From: an uncultured Latescibacterota bacterium
Lineage (GTDB): Bacteria > Latescibacterota > UBA2968 > UBA8231
NCBI GenBank assembly: GCA_958295495.1
Contig: OY282352.1
Span: forward strand, 2,170,001 to 2,234,000
Reading direction: 5' to 3'
Length of the DNA: 64,000 nt
Shown: piece after piece, positions 30,326 through 39,325 of the stretch
Layout of the letters: each line of letters starts with the position of its first letter
Position numbering within the stretch: position 1 is the stretch's first letter
The notes under the pieces: model-generated
What the model saw: the letters and a program-made list of their open reading frames with translations, nothing else
Databases searched by the model: none
What the model was told of the DNA's origin: nothing
Program-made: the position numbers and the translations under genes

Positions 30326-31702
30326 ATGCAACCTGCCAAATTTATTTTCAAAAAAATCGGCCCTATAAAAGAGGCCGAACTGGAATTAGGCGACATCACG
30401 ATCATTGCCGGACGCAACAACACCGGCAAGACGTATCTGGTATACACGCTTTACGGCTTTCTGAAACAGTGGTTTTTGCCAATGCAGGGGCCGCTGGACA
30501 TAAAAAAAATAGTCGAAGAAGTGAAAGAGAAGGGTCACTTCAAGCTCACTGTAGATAGAGAAACGATCGATCAAGAGCGAAAAAAAACAATCCGCGACGT
30601 GACCCGTTTTTTTTCGCAAGAAAAATTGGCCGGTGTATTCAGTTCGCCAAGCGGTACTTTCGCGGGATCTTCTATTGAAGTCGAACTTCTCGATGAATTT
30701 CCTCTTGATAAACCTTATTTATCGATTGATGTTCCTTATGGAAAAGATGGCCTTGCTTCAATCCGGTATGATGGAACCGACATTATCGCAACCGACAAAA
30801 ACGCAAGAAAACAAGAGCGCGATGACTTATTTCCCATTCTTATCTCGAATTTTTACCGTCTATTTCTGTTTCCAGAACTGTTTCTTAATCCTTTCATTCT
30901 CTCTACCGAACGCTTTGGTATTTCGCTCTTCTACAAAGAACTCGATTTTACCAAGAACCAATTGGTGGATCATTTGCAGAAAATGGGCGACGACAAAGAT
31001 AGAGGTCGCATTTCTCCATATACCTTCATCGACAAAATGACCAGCCGCTACGCGCTTCCCATAAAAGACAACATTGACTACACCAGAGGCATACCCAATC
31101 TGAAAAAGGATAGAAGCAAAATTTACGATGACAAATTGTTTGATAAAATAAAGGATATGATGGAGGGATACTATAGGAGTTCCAATGACGATATAGAATT
31201 CATCTCCAAGCGCAAAGGACGCAGCTTTAATATACCACTGCACATCGCGTCCTCGTCGGCGCGTGGACTATCTGACTTGTATTTCTACCTGCGTCACGTA
31301 GCAGAAGGAGGTCAACTCGTCATCATCGACGAGCCAGAGAGCCATCTCGATACGGCCAACCAAATACTATTGGCGAGATTGTTGGCGCGGATGATACAGT
31401 CTAACCTGAAGGTCCTGATAACCACCCACAGCGACTACATCATCAAGGAAATCAACAATCTCATTATGCTCAGTAGGCCATTCAAGGAAAAAAAGAAGGT
31501 CGTTAAGGACTTGGGGTACAAAAAAGACGACTTTATCGAACCGGACGCAATTCGAGCGTATGTCGCAGAGGGAGACAGCTTGACCAAATGTGAAATTGAT
31601 GAATTCGGCATCGACATGCCCGTCTTTGACGAAACCATTGATAAAATCAATCGGACTTCAATCGAGCTCGCATCGCGCCTTGAAGAAGATGGGGATGAGT
31701 GA
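30326..31702 (+). CDS. AAA/ABC-type ATPase (OLD/AAA15-like), first gene of a putative defence pair
   Basis: A 458-residue SMC/ABC-class ATPase. Walker A is GRNNTGKT (29-36), Walker B is LVIIDEPESHLD (D335, E336), and the switch histidine is H368 in TTHSDY. The central part (about 60-290) is the variable insertion typical of OLD-like and AAA15 proteins. No TOPRIM domain is visible, so this is not a full OLD nuclease. The following gene starts within its last codons and encodes a PD-(D/E)XK-like protein. Both are clearly A/T-richer than the chromosome around them. Related ATPase plus effector pairs (Septu, PARIS, Gabija-like) act against phage; a similar role is inferred here. Confidence 0.8.
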   Translation: MQPAKFIFKKIGPIKEAELELGDITIIAGRNNTGKTYLVYTLYGFLKQWFLPMQGPLDIKKIVEEVKEKGHFKLTVDRETIDQERKKTIRDVTRFFSQEKLAGVFSSPSGTFAGSSIEVELLDEFPLDKPYLSIDVPYGKDGLASIRYDGTDIIATDKNARKQERDDLFPILISNFYRLFLFPELFLNPFILSTERFGISLFYKELDFTKNQLVDHLQKMGDDKDRGRISPYTFIDKMTSRYALPIKDNIDYTRGIPNLKKDRSKIYDDKLFDKIKDMMEGYYRSSNDDIEFISKRKGRSFNIPLHIASSSARGLSDLYFYLRHVAEGGQLVIIDEPESHLDTANQILLARLLARMIQSNLKVLITTHSDYIIKEINNLIMLSRPFKEKKKVVKDLGYKKDDFIEPDAIRAYVAEGDSLTKCEIDEFGIDMPVFDETIDKINRTSIELASRLEEDGDE

Positions 31703-32261
31703 AATGGCGATAAATTCGGTATTGGAAAGAGTTCTGAAAGAAGATGTTGTGGAGACGCCAAGTGAGGACGAGATCATTACCCTTCAAGAAAAGGATCAAA
31801 ATGTCTATATGGAGGTAAAAGTTGTCGAATTGTCTGCGCCAGTCACCGCGATACGGATGAATAAAATTAGCCATTTGTCAGCTCTTAAAGAAACGGGGGG
31901 TTGGAAGAAGATGTGCGACTACTTGTTAATCGTTAAATCAGATGGCGGGATTCACGCCGTTTTCATTGAACTGAAGAAGAGTCTTGCACAAAAGAAGAGA
32001 GCAAGCGAACAGCTACGGCGATCCCCACCATTTTTGGAGTATCTTCTTTCCGTCTGCAAAATTGAGGATAATAGGATCGATATAACGCGGTTAAACACCA
32101 ACTATTTCATTATAGGCAAGAAGTCGGACGAGAGGATCGCTAAGCAGCTAGTGAAAACTGATCCTAATAAAATGATTGAAAAGGAACAGTACAAGAAGAT
32201 CGAAATTGCGACGTCTATCAAGTCGAGGTTCCTGCTTGATGAATTGACAAACCCCAGATAA
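31695..32261 (+). CDS. PD-(D/E)XK nuclease-like protein partnered with the ATPase
   Basis: About 188 residues. D75 in MCDYLLIV and E92-L-K94 in AVFIELKKSL give the D-(X)n-ExK pattern, on consecutive predicted beta strands, of the PD-(D/E)XK nuclease fold; an upstream acidic helix supplies glutamates. The start is ambiguous among ATGs at 31689, 31695 and 31704, all overlapping or touching the ATPase stop at 31700-31702, so translation is coupled. I do not recognise a named family. It is the probable effector of the pair, cutting nucleic acid when the ATPase is triggered; this is inference. Confidence 0.65.
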   Translation: MSEMAINSVLERVLKEDVVETPSEDEIITLQEKDQNVYMEVKVVELSAPVTAIRMNKISHLSALKETGGWKKMCDYLLIVKSDGGIHAVFIELKKSLAQKKRASEQLRRSPPFLEYLLSVCKIEDNRIDITRLNTNYFIIGKKSDERIAKQLVKTDPNKMIEKEQYKKIEIATSIKSRFLLDELTNPR

Positions 32262-32525
32262 AAAAATCTTTCCTGCCGAGCAGATGAAAAACCAAGTATT
32301 CTCGTTCCCGCCCATGCACAAACACTAACGAACCTCGAATTATACGAAGAGAAAAGAATGGTGCGCCAAGCCTAGCGTCTATGGTGGCAAGAAGATGCAG
32401 GTTCCCACCTGAACACAGGACGAGCAACCGCCCTACCATCAGGCGCGACCAATAGGGTGCCGTTTGTAGAGGTGAACCTATGTGTTCGCCCGTTAGGGGC
32501 GGGGCGCAGGGATTAAATATACGGG

Positions 32526-32777
32526 CTAAAAGAGCGATAGCTGCTCAGCCCCGCGCCGGCGCGGCATTGCCACATCCTCGCGCACGAGCAACCGAGCGGG
32601 AATCTCGCCCACAAACGGCGATAGCGCACACGGCACCCGCTCGCCATAGCGCTGGCGGCTGTGCGCCCGCAGCAACACCAGCTCCTCCTCGGCTCGCGTC
32701 ATGCCCACGTAAAAGAGCCGCCGCTCCTCGGCGAGGTCGGCGTCCCGCTCGCGGAAGGGGACGACGCAGCATACGCG
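32526..32777 (-). pseudogene. UvrD/Rep-type helicase C-terminal end, fused to a transposase fragment
   Basis: About 80 residues with DLAEERRLFYVGMTRAEEEL, the conserved motif VI region of UvrD/PcrA helicases, and a tail ending AEQLSLF, which resembles a beta-clamp-binding motif. The helicase upstream is missing: the open frame passes directly into IS4-type transposase sequence near 32777. It is a relic of a deletion or recombination that joined the two. Confidence 0.75.
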
Positions 32778-33340
32778 GGGATCGAGGTAGGCCAATACCT
32801 TCGTCAGGAGGCGCTTGCGCTCTGAGGTGTTGGAGTTGCCCGGCTTTTGCAACGACTGATATGCCAACGGTATCGAAACCCCTTGGTAAACCAAGCCGAC
32901 ACATAGCACATTCAGATCGGTGCGCCCCAACCGCCAATGGGTGCGATCCATAACTAAGAGTTGCGGTTGGTCGGGGCGAACGACCTTGGATACAATCAAC
33001 TGCGTAAACACCGACGGCGAAACAGCACTACTGAAAAAACGCTGGAGATGGCGATAGTGCCTATCGATTTGGGCCCTGCCCGATAGGCTACACGCGAGTT
33101 TTTTCATATTGACCGAACGCACTTGAATCAGCGCACACACCAAGCGACTGATCAGGTCGATACGGTGGCGCGTGAGGGATACCGACCCTTGCGTGAGGGC
33201 TTTTTTAATCGTATGAATAAGCATGGTACAGCTCCTGTGTTTAGGATTTAGATGCAATCTGGCTGATTACAAATAAACCTATAAACCTAAATCGGGGCTG
33301 TACCACAACTTAGCTTACTGTCGTGTACTTAGGTACGTCA
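32778..33340 (-). mobile_element. IS4-family insertion sequence remnant (transposase 5' half and left end)
   Basis: From ATG 33224 (AGGAG seven bases upstream) about 148 residues match IS4-type transposases: LARHRIDL-like N terminus, DRHYRHLQRFF, then LLVMDRTHWRLGRTDLNVLCVG with the first catalytic DDE-class aspartate, and the typical GNSNTSERKRLL. The reading switches to UvrD at about 32777, so the second half with the remaining catalytic residues is gone. The non-coding A/T-rich stretch up to about 33340 probably holds the element's outer end; its exact inverted repeat cannot be fixed because the partner end is lost. Confidence 0.7.
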
Positions 33341-33665
33341 TAATTAAACATAAACCAATGCAATTCACGGTGGACGAATTTGTCGCTGTCGAATTTCAGT
33401 CCGATTCTACGACAGAAACTGGAGAGTTGGTTCGCGGAATATGCGATTTTTATGAAGGACGCGATTTACAGAGCCAATCCTACAAGTGCCTCGTATGCTG
33501 TATGCGTTAATGCAAACCCGCCGGTCCATCTGCAACTAGGATGAGGGATGCCGCGCAACACGTTCCGTCAAGTCGGTCATGGCTGTCTCCTATCGTTGGT
33601 TCCTATTTCTGAATAACTATCGGCCATCAGATGGCTTGGGGCACTCAGGTATATAATTCCCTTTT
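33341..33665 (+). other. Gene-poor gap with a 50-codon open frame
   Basis: Beyond the insertion-sequence end this gap holds one short open frame, 33358-33510 (starting MQFTVDEFVAVEFQSD), A/T-rich and without a ribosome binding site, probably a gene fragment. Nothing else is seen except a weak A/T-rich stretch near 33640-33665. Confidence 0.3.
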
Positions 33666-35735
33666 TTACGCTGCTTGGCGCACCAAAACGTCGCGGGGGG
33701 CGCGGGCGATCCACTGTTCGGCGAGGAGGAGGCCGAGGGCCAAAATGAGGAATTCGCGCCACAACTCGCGGCCGTGGCGGTTGCCCAAGACCGCGAGACG
33801 CAGGTCGTCGCCCGGGCCGAGGAAATGGACCTCCGCACCCGCGAAAACGCGCCGTACGCGCTCGGGTGCTACGGGCGTAAGCGCGGATTCGCGGGCGTCG
33901 AGGTTGACCGCGAACGCATCAACGGCTGCGCCCGCAGCGCGGAGTCGCCAGATGCCGGCCTCGCCGACCTGGGGAATTTTCCACAAGTATTGGCCGCCGA
34001 CGCGCTCTGGTTCCAAGCGCAGGCGCTCGCCCGACGGCGTCTCGGCCTCTACTGCGGCTTCCATTGGCACATCGGCCAAGCGGCGATAGACCGTTTCCCC
34101 AACCAAGTAGGCAGCGCGGCGGTCGGACGGCAAGCTCAGCTCGCGCACCAAGCGGTGCAGGAGGGGAGCGAACAGCCCGCGTTGGTGCAGGTCGTTCCAC
34201 TGCGGGTCAATGGGGAAGGCCGCGAGCGCGACGCGCCCCTGCCCCTTCCAAGCTAGCGCCATGGCGAGTTGCCCGTCACCTAAGCGGGCCAAGGGCAAAA
34301 GGTCGGGCGCGGGGACCATGGCGAAATAGGCGTAGAAGCGCGGTTGATCGCCGTCGCTGGCGAGGAGGTCGTTGAAAAGCTGGTGGTGCGGCTCGGCCTC
34401 GTCTAAGACTTGATAAGTGGTCGCGTTGCCGGGTGTGCCGATCCGGTCTTTGAAACGCCCCGGAGTCAGGCCGGGTAAGAGGTCGCGGTTGTAGTAGCCG
34501 AGGTCGCTGTGCGGCGCGGGAAAGAGGACCAAGCCTCCGCCAGTGGCGACGAACTCGTCCAAAGCCGCCTTTTGCGCCGCGCTCAGCCGCGCGAGGTTGC
34601 AGAGTACGAGCACATCTACTCCGGCGATGGTGCTGGCATTGAGGTTGACAAAGAGATCGGTGCGGATTTTTACGACCGGGTCGGAAAGGGCGGCTGCCCC
34701 GAGCGCCCGGCGCGCATAGTACGCGTCCTTGGGCTGCTCGCCCACCAGCAGCACGGTAATGGCGGTGGGCAAGTCGAGCGTGAAGTAGCAGCGGTTGTCG
34801 AGCGCGAGCCCGTCGTCTGCGAGCGCGATGTGCCCACTCAGCCGCCCGGGTCGTCGCGGCGAAAAGCTGAGTGCTACTTGGGTCGTGCCCGGTGCTCCGG
34901 GATCCACGCGCTGGCGGCGGACGCGCTGGCCATCGACAAAAAGGTCGAGTGTTGTGCCTTCACCGCTGTGCGCGATCGCGGCCTGCATGGCGACCTTGGC
35001 GTCGGCCGCCAGCATCCAACTCGGGGCCGCGACCCGCTTGACGTAGGCATTCGGCCGAGTCTGGGCGCGAGGGCCAGCGATATAGACGCGCGCACCAGCA
35101 AAGGACGGGACCGAGTCGTCGAGTTGGTCCCAATTGTATTGGGCCAAATCAGTAAAAATGAAAAGTTCGCGCGCTAGTGCGGATTCTTGGTTTAAGCGTT
35201 GGGCCGCCGCGTGCAAGGCAGCGCGCAAGTCGGTCGCCTCTTGAGTCGGCGCGAGCTCGGCAATGCGCTCGGCCAAGTAGGCGCGGTCGCCGGCAAAAGG
35301 AGCGTGGGGCCGTTGGGCAAAAGGCTGTACTACCACTTGATCGCGCGGAGCCAAAACGGCTAGCAGGTCGCCGAGCTGGCGCTGGAGTTGGTCGAAAAGG
35401 GAGCTGTCGGAAGGCCGTTGGTAGCGGGTGCTGTACGACAGGTCCAAGAGCGCGTGAACGGCCACTGGGCGATCTCCGCTGCCCCACCCGCCGCCGGCCT
35501 GATACGTCGGGCGGGCAAAGGCGCAGACGATGAGCGCGACGATGAGAGTGCGCAGCAAAAGAACCAGCCACTGGCGCAGTTGGAGCCGCCGCATGCGGTT
35601 TTGCTGTAGCTGGCGCAGAAAGGCGAAGTCGCTAAAAGGATGGGGCTGGGTGCGCCCTCGATGCAGCAGGTGTATGGCTAGGGGAAGGGCTGCCGCGACT
35701 AGTCCGAGGAGGACCGCGGGATTGAGAAACTGCAA
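33666..35735 (-). CDS. BatA-domain membrane protein with von Willebrand-type middle region
   Basis: A 689-residue protein starting MQFLNPAVLLGLVAAALPLAIHL, the diagnostic N-terminal double-transmembrane (BatA) domain, with a second span at about 60-77. A VWA-like segment, VHALLDLSYSTRYQRP (near 95), follows, but the MIDAS DxSxS reads DLSYS. A long extracytoplasmic region with a glutamine-amidotransferase-like fold follows (DVLVLCNLARLS, near 378). A C-terminal span ELWREFLILALGLLLAEQWI anchors the end. It is last in a minus-strand group after SixA and PtsN. In FCB and Planctomycetes such proteins sit with MoxR and BatB, none of which is adjacent here. Confidence 0.82.
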   Translation of the reverse strand: MQFLNPAVLLGLVAAALPLAIHLLHRGRTQPHPFSDFAFLRQLQQNRMRRLQLRQWLVLLLRTLIVALIVCAFARPTYQAGGGWGSGDRPVAVHALLDLSYSTRYQRPSDSSLFDQLQRQLGDLLAVLAPRDQVVVQPFAQRPHAPFAGDRAYLAERIAELAPTQEATDLRAALHAAAQRLNQESALARELFIFTDLAQYNWDQLDDSVPSFAGARVYIAGPRAQTRPNAYVKRVAAPSWMLAADAKVAMQAAIAHSGEGTTLDLFVDGQRVRRQRVDPGAPGTTQVALSFSPRRPGRLSGHIALADDGLALDNRCYFTLDLPTAITVLLVGEQPKDAYYARRALGAAALSDPVVKIRTDLFVNLNASTIAGVDVLVLCNLARLSAAQKAALDEFVATGGGLVLFPAPHSDLGYYNRDLLPGLTPGRFKDRIGTPGNATTYQVLDEAEPHHQLFNDLLASDGDQPRFYAYFAMVPAPDLLPLARLGDGQLAMALAWKGQGRVALAAFPIDPQWNDLHQRGLFAPLLHRLVRELSLPSDRRAAYLVGETVYRRLADVPMEAAVEAETPSGERLRLEPERVGGQYLWKIPQVGEAGIWRLRAAGAAVDAFAVNLDARESALTPVAPERVRRVFAGAEVHFLGPGDDLRLAVLGNRHGRELWREFLILALGLLLAEQWIARAPRDVLVRQAA

Positions 35736-35753
35736 GACGGGGTAGGGGCCGCG

Positions 35754-36227
35754 CTAGTTCGCCGAAGGAATATCGCGCTCTGCAGCTTCGATGGTGGCGA
35801 TGATTTCCTCGGCTGAATTTGCTTCAATGAGCTTCTTTTTGAACGCGTCGTTTTTGAGCAAACGCGAAATCCGCGCCAGGGCCTTGATGTGGGGGCCGGA
35901 GACATTGGCCGGGGAGACCAGCAGGAAAAACACGAAGGCTGGCTCGCCGTCGAGGGCGTCAAAATCAACTCCCCGCCGCTGAGTGCCCATAGCTGCGACC
36001 AACTCGGTCACTGCGGCCGACTTGCCGTGGGGGATGGCGATGCCGTCGCCGATGCCCGTGCTCATGATCTTTTCGCGGTCGAGTACAGCTTGCAATACTT
36101 GGGCGCGGTCGGTGATGGCGTCGCCGACTACGAGCGAGTTGACCAGTTCGGCGATGATATCCTCTTTGGATTCTCCTTTGAGGTCAACTATGGTAGATTC
36201 GGGCGACAGGATGTCCAACAGGTTCAT
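35754..36227 (-). CDS. ptsN: PTS EIIA (nitrogen-type/fructose family) domain protein
   Basis: A 157-residue phosphoryl-acceptor protein of the EIIA-Ntr/fructose family. The phosphorylatable histidine is H67 in GIAIPHGKS. Length and start (MNLLDILSPESTIVDL) match the family. GGAG lies eight bases before the ATG. No sugar-specific EIIB or EIIC is nearby, so a regulatory role, as in the nitrogen PTS, is more likely than transport. It sits with SixA, whose E. coli homologue dephosphorylates the histidine of NPr in that same pathway, a meaningful neighbour. Confidence 0.9.
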   Translation of the reverse strand: MNLLDILSPESTIVDLKGESKEDIIAELVNSLVVGDAITDRAQVLQAVLDREKIMSTGIGDGIAIPHGKSAAVTELVAAMGTQRRGVDFDALDGEPAFVFFLLVSPANVSGPHIKALARISRLLKNDAFKKKLIEANSAEEIIATIEAAERDIPSAN

Positions 36228-36292
36228 GCGCGTTATCTCCGGGTGATTTGTTGAAAATAAGCCATCCTCGCGACATTCGTCAACCACTCTTG

Positions 36293-36790
36293 TCATTGCG
36301 CTATGGCTTTTACGAGCCGCGGCACCACGAAGTAGAGCAAGCGGCCGCGGCCGATTTTTTCCCAAGAGTGGAGGCCCAATGCGACCGCGGCTAGGCCCGC
36401 AGTCGGCAGGTGGATGTGTGCACCCGTTAGCTCGCCAATCCACGCTTCCAGCCCTGGGTTATGGGCAATGATGAGGCCGGTCTGCACGCTATCTGGCAAG
36501 CCAGCCGCCGCTTGGGTCAAGGTGCTGGGGGACGAAAGGTAGAGCGCGTCGTCCAAGTGCAAGACGCTCGCCGGCAGGCCGAGGGCTCCGGCAAGGCCGG
36601 TGGCCGTCTGGTGCGCCCGGCGCGCTGCCGAGGCTAGCACGAACTCGGGGCGCGGGCCGTACGCTGCGAGCAGGCGAGCGATGCGCGGCAAATCCGCGCG
36701 GCCGCGCTTGTTGAGCGGACGGTCGAAATCGTCGCTTATCCCGGGGGGATAATCCGACTTGGCGTGGCGCATGATTAGCAAGGTCTTCAT
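36293..36790 (-). CDS. sixA: SixA-type phosphohistidine phosphatase
   Basis: A 165-residue histidine phosphatase with LIMRHAKSDY (R8, H9) and the second histidine in IIAHNPGLE, the short branch of the phosphoglycerate mutase superfamily typified by SixA. It is 65 bases upstream of ptsN on the same strand. SixA in E. coli removes phosphate from NPr of the nitrogen PTS, so the pairing supports a PTS-related function. No clear ribosome binding site is seen before the ATG. Confidence 0.85.
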   Translation of the reverse strand: MKTLLIMRHAKSDYPPGISDDFDRPLNKRGRADLPRIARLLAAYGPRPEFVLASAARRAHQTATGLAGALGLPASVLHLDDALYLSSPSTLTQAAAGLPDSVQTGLIIAHNPGLEAWIGELTGAHIHLPTAGLAAVALGLHSWEKIGRGRLLYFVVPRLVKAIAQ

Positions 36791-36905
36791 GGTGGGGGAA
36801 TTGGGAACGTCTTGGTTGCGTGGGCATTTACTAGAGGGTATTTTTGTCGGCAGCAAGATAGTGCGCGTCGGCACTTGAGACAAACGCGAATCAGGATTTA
36901 TACCT

Positions 36906-37976
36906 ATGGCTCCGCAGCCCGTAGAGCTCAATCTGACCATCCGCCCCCAGCGGCGCTTTGCAATCATCGACATCGCCGAGTTGATCCGCCAGCAAGTCGG
37001 CGACGAGTTGCGTCCCTTTCGCAAAGCCGCGTACTGTTCGTTTCACACCACGGCCGGCTATATAGAGCAGGGCATGTATAGGCGTTTGGGCCATAGCCGC
37101 AAGCAGATTGACCCATTCATCCGCGCCATCAAAAAGATATTTCCCTACAACGCCGGCTATTTTCACGACCGCATGCAGCTGCGCGACGAGCTCAGCGAGG
37201 GCGAAAAGGAAAAGGAGCCGGTCAACGCCGACTCGCACCTGACCTTTATCGCCGCGGGCCTCAAAAACTGCGTGACCTATATCCACCGTCCCGAGGAGCC
37301 AGTGTATTTCATTGAGCTAGATGGTATCTACAAGCACTATGTGCGCAGCCGGCGCACCGCAGTTATGGCCTACAACCACGCCGAAATCGTGCATCGCGGT
37401 CGGGTGGAGATTCCGGTGGTCGGCAGCCACGCGATCGACGCTTTCAACCTCAAGGATCTGCGTTACGGTCTCTTTGAAACGCTCGCTGATCGGCTGCGGC
37501 AATGCGGCATAGACAAAGGCTGTATCGACATCCGCCTCGCCCCGGAGGAAAAGCACGTCGGCATGACCGTCAACGAGTACGAGACCCTGTTGATGCGCAA
37601 TGACTTGCCCCAGGCCCTCAGCGATCCGCTGCGCTACGTGTTCCAGCACGGCAAGCAGCTCCTGCGGCACCCGGCCTCCATCCCCGGCAAGATGCACGCC
37701 TACGCGGCCTATGATTCCCTCCACTTTTACAACGAATTGCTCAATCAAGTTCCGGTGGGGCGGTCGGTCATCGACCGCATCTTTTCGGTGCTGTCAACGC
37801 CAGCCCAGCGCATCTTGCGCCTGAAGCGCCACATCCGGCTGCTGGTTTCAGACAGCGCGGGAGCCGGGGCGGACCGCATCTTGCAGGGCACGTACCAAAG
37901 CCCGATTCTGGTGCAGCACCAACCGGCTGCGGGCGGTGTGCGCACGCTCGACGTCACCCTGCGCCGCTTCGTCTGA
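36906..37976 (+). CDS. YjbQ (UPF0047)-like protein with a C-terminal extension
   Basis: A 356-residue protein. The first 150 residues follow the YjbQ/UPF0047 pattern: SFHTTAGY (H47), NADSHL, then PVYFIELDGIY. YjbQ proteins are about 135-140 residues and have been linked to thiamine phosphate synthase-like activity. The remaining 200 residues, beginning with an MTVNEYE segment near 221, are unrecognised and make this protein more than twice the usual length. Its stop is two bases before the phosphomannomutase start, so they form an operon. Confidence 0.65.
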   Translation: MAPQPVELNLTIRPQRRFAIIDIAELIRQQVGDELRPFRKAAYCSFHTTAGYIEQGMYRRLGHSRKQIDPFIRAIKKIFPYNAGYFHDRMQLRDELSEGEKEKEPVNADSHLTFIAAGLKNCVTYIHRPEEPVYFIELDGIYKHYVRSRRTAVMAYNHAEIVHRGRVEIPVVGSHAIDAFNLKDLRYGLFETLADRLRQCGIDKGCIDIRLAPEEKHVGMTVNEYETLLMRNDLPQALSDPLRYVFQHGKQLLRHPASIPGKMHAYAAYDSLHFYNELLNQVPVGRSVIDRIFSVLSTPAQRILRLKRHIRLLVSDSAGAGADRILQGTYQSPILVQHQPAAGGVRTLDVTLRRFV

Positions 37977-37978
37977 AC

Positions 37979-39319
37979 ATGCGGGTCGATCCTTCCATCT
38001 TCAAAGCCTACGATATCCGCGGCATCTATCCCGACCCCCTGAGCGAAGAAGTAGCCTATGCTATAGGCCGCGCCTTTGTGGCGCTGCTGAAGTGCGAGGA
38101 GGTCGTCGTGGGGCGCGACATGCGCCTTTCGAGTCCGGCCATAAAAGAGCACCTCTTGCGCGGTCTCGTCGATCAAGGCGCGGACGTCATCGACATCGGC
38201 ATGGTCGGCACCGACCAGTACTACTATGCCTGCGCCACCTTGGACCGCCCGGGTGCGATGGTGACGGCTTCGCACAACCCGCCCGAATACTGCGGCTTCA
38301 AGATGGTGCGCCAAATGCCCTATCTGCTCAGCGGCGAATCCGGGATCCAAGACCTGCGCCGCCTCGTGGCAGAAGAAAGCTGGAGCGCGGGTCAAAGGCC
38401 GGGAGCGGTTCGGTCCGAGGCCGTGGCAGCAGGCTTTATCGACAAGGTGTTGAGCCTCGTGGAGCCGGCCCGCATCAAGCCGCTCAAGGTGGTGGCCGAC
38501 ACGGGCAACGGCATGGTCGGGCCGATCCTGCAAGACGTGTACGAGCGCTTGCCCATCGAGTTTATCGGCATGTACCTAGAGCCAGATGGCCGTCTGCCCA
38601 ACCACGGCCTCGACCCCATGCAGCCGGAAAACCGCGCCGACTTGGAGCATCGCGTCCTAGCCGAAGGCGCAGACGTCGGCTTTGCCTTTGACGGCGACGG
38701 CGACCGCTTCTTCATCGTCGATGACCGGGGCCGCTTCGTGCCCGGCGACTTTGCGACCGCGCTGATGGCCTGCTACATGCTAGAGCACCATCCCAACGCC
38801 AAGATCGTGTACGACGTGCGCTGCTCGTGGGCCGTGCCCGATCTCGTAAAAGCAGCCGGCGGCATCCCACTGATCGAGCGCGTCGGCCACTCGTTCCTCA
38901 AGCCGCGGATGTTTGAGGAAGGAGCCGTTTTCGCGGGCGAGCTGAGCGGTCATTACTACTTCCGCGACTTCTTTGGCGCAGATTCCGGCATCGCGCCGTC
39001 GCTGGTGATGCTGGAATTGCTGTCGCAGCGCGGGGTCGCGCTCTCCGAGTTGCTCGCCCCGCTGGAGTGCCAGTACTTCACGTCCTCTGAGATCAACTCC
39101 GAGGTCGCGGACCCCGCCGCCAAAATCGCGGCCTTGGCCGACCGCTACAAAGACGGCCACATTCTGCGCCTCGACGGGATTTCGGTCCGCTACGACGACT
39201 GGCACTTCAACGTGCGACCCTCCAATACCGAGCCGCTGTTGCGACTCAACCTAGAGGCCCTCTCCGCCGAGCGCATGGCCGAGAAGCGGGACGAGGTACT
39301 CGCCTTTATTCGCGCGTGA
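37979..39319 (+). CDS. Phosphomannomutase/phosphoglucomutase
   Basis: A 446-residue alpha-D-phosphohexomutase interconverting hexose 1- and 6-phosphates for nucleotide-sugar synthesis. The phosphoserine loop is TASHNP (S98), the magnesium loop DGDGDR (from D238), the sugar-binding loop GELSGHYYF, and the phosphate-binding loop RPSNTEPLLR near the C terminus. All four domains are present and length is normal. It heads the polysaccharide run: the next gene, an O-antigen polymerase/ligase, follows after six bases. Confidence 0.93.
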   Translation: MRVDPSIFKAYDIRGIYPDPLSEEVAYAIGRAFVALLKCEEVVVGRDMRLSSPAIKEHLLRGLVDQGADVIDIGMVGTDQYYYACATLDRPGAMVTASHNPPEYCGFKMVRQMPYLLSGESGIQDLRRLVAEESWSAGQRPGAVRSEAVAAGFIDKVLSLVEPARIKPLKVVADTGNGMVGPILQDVYERLPIEFIGMYLEPDGRLPNHGLDPMQPENRADLEHRVLAEGADVGFAFDGDGDRFFIVDDRGRFVPGDFATALMACYMLEHHPNAKIVYDVRCSWAVPDLVKAAGGIPLIERVGHSFLKPRMFEEGAVFAGELSGHYYFRDFFGADSGIAPSLVMLELLSQRGVALSELLAPLECQYFTSSEINSEVADPAAKIAALADRYKDGHILRLDGISVRYDDWHFNVRPSNTEPLLRLNLEALSAERMAEKRDEVLAFIRA

Positions 39320-39325
39320 TGTGAC

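Noticed and set aside
30326..31702. Classical OLD nuclease
   Set aside because: No TOPRIM E...DxD motif exists after the ATPase domain; the frame ends soon after the D-loop region.
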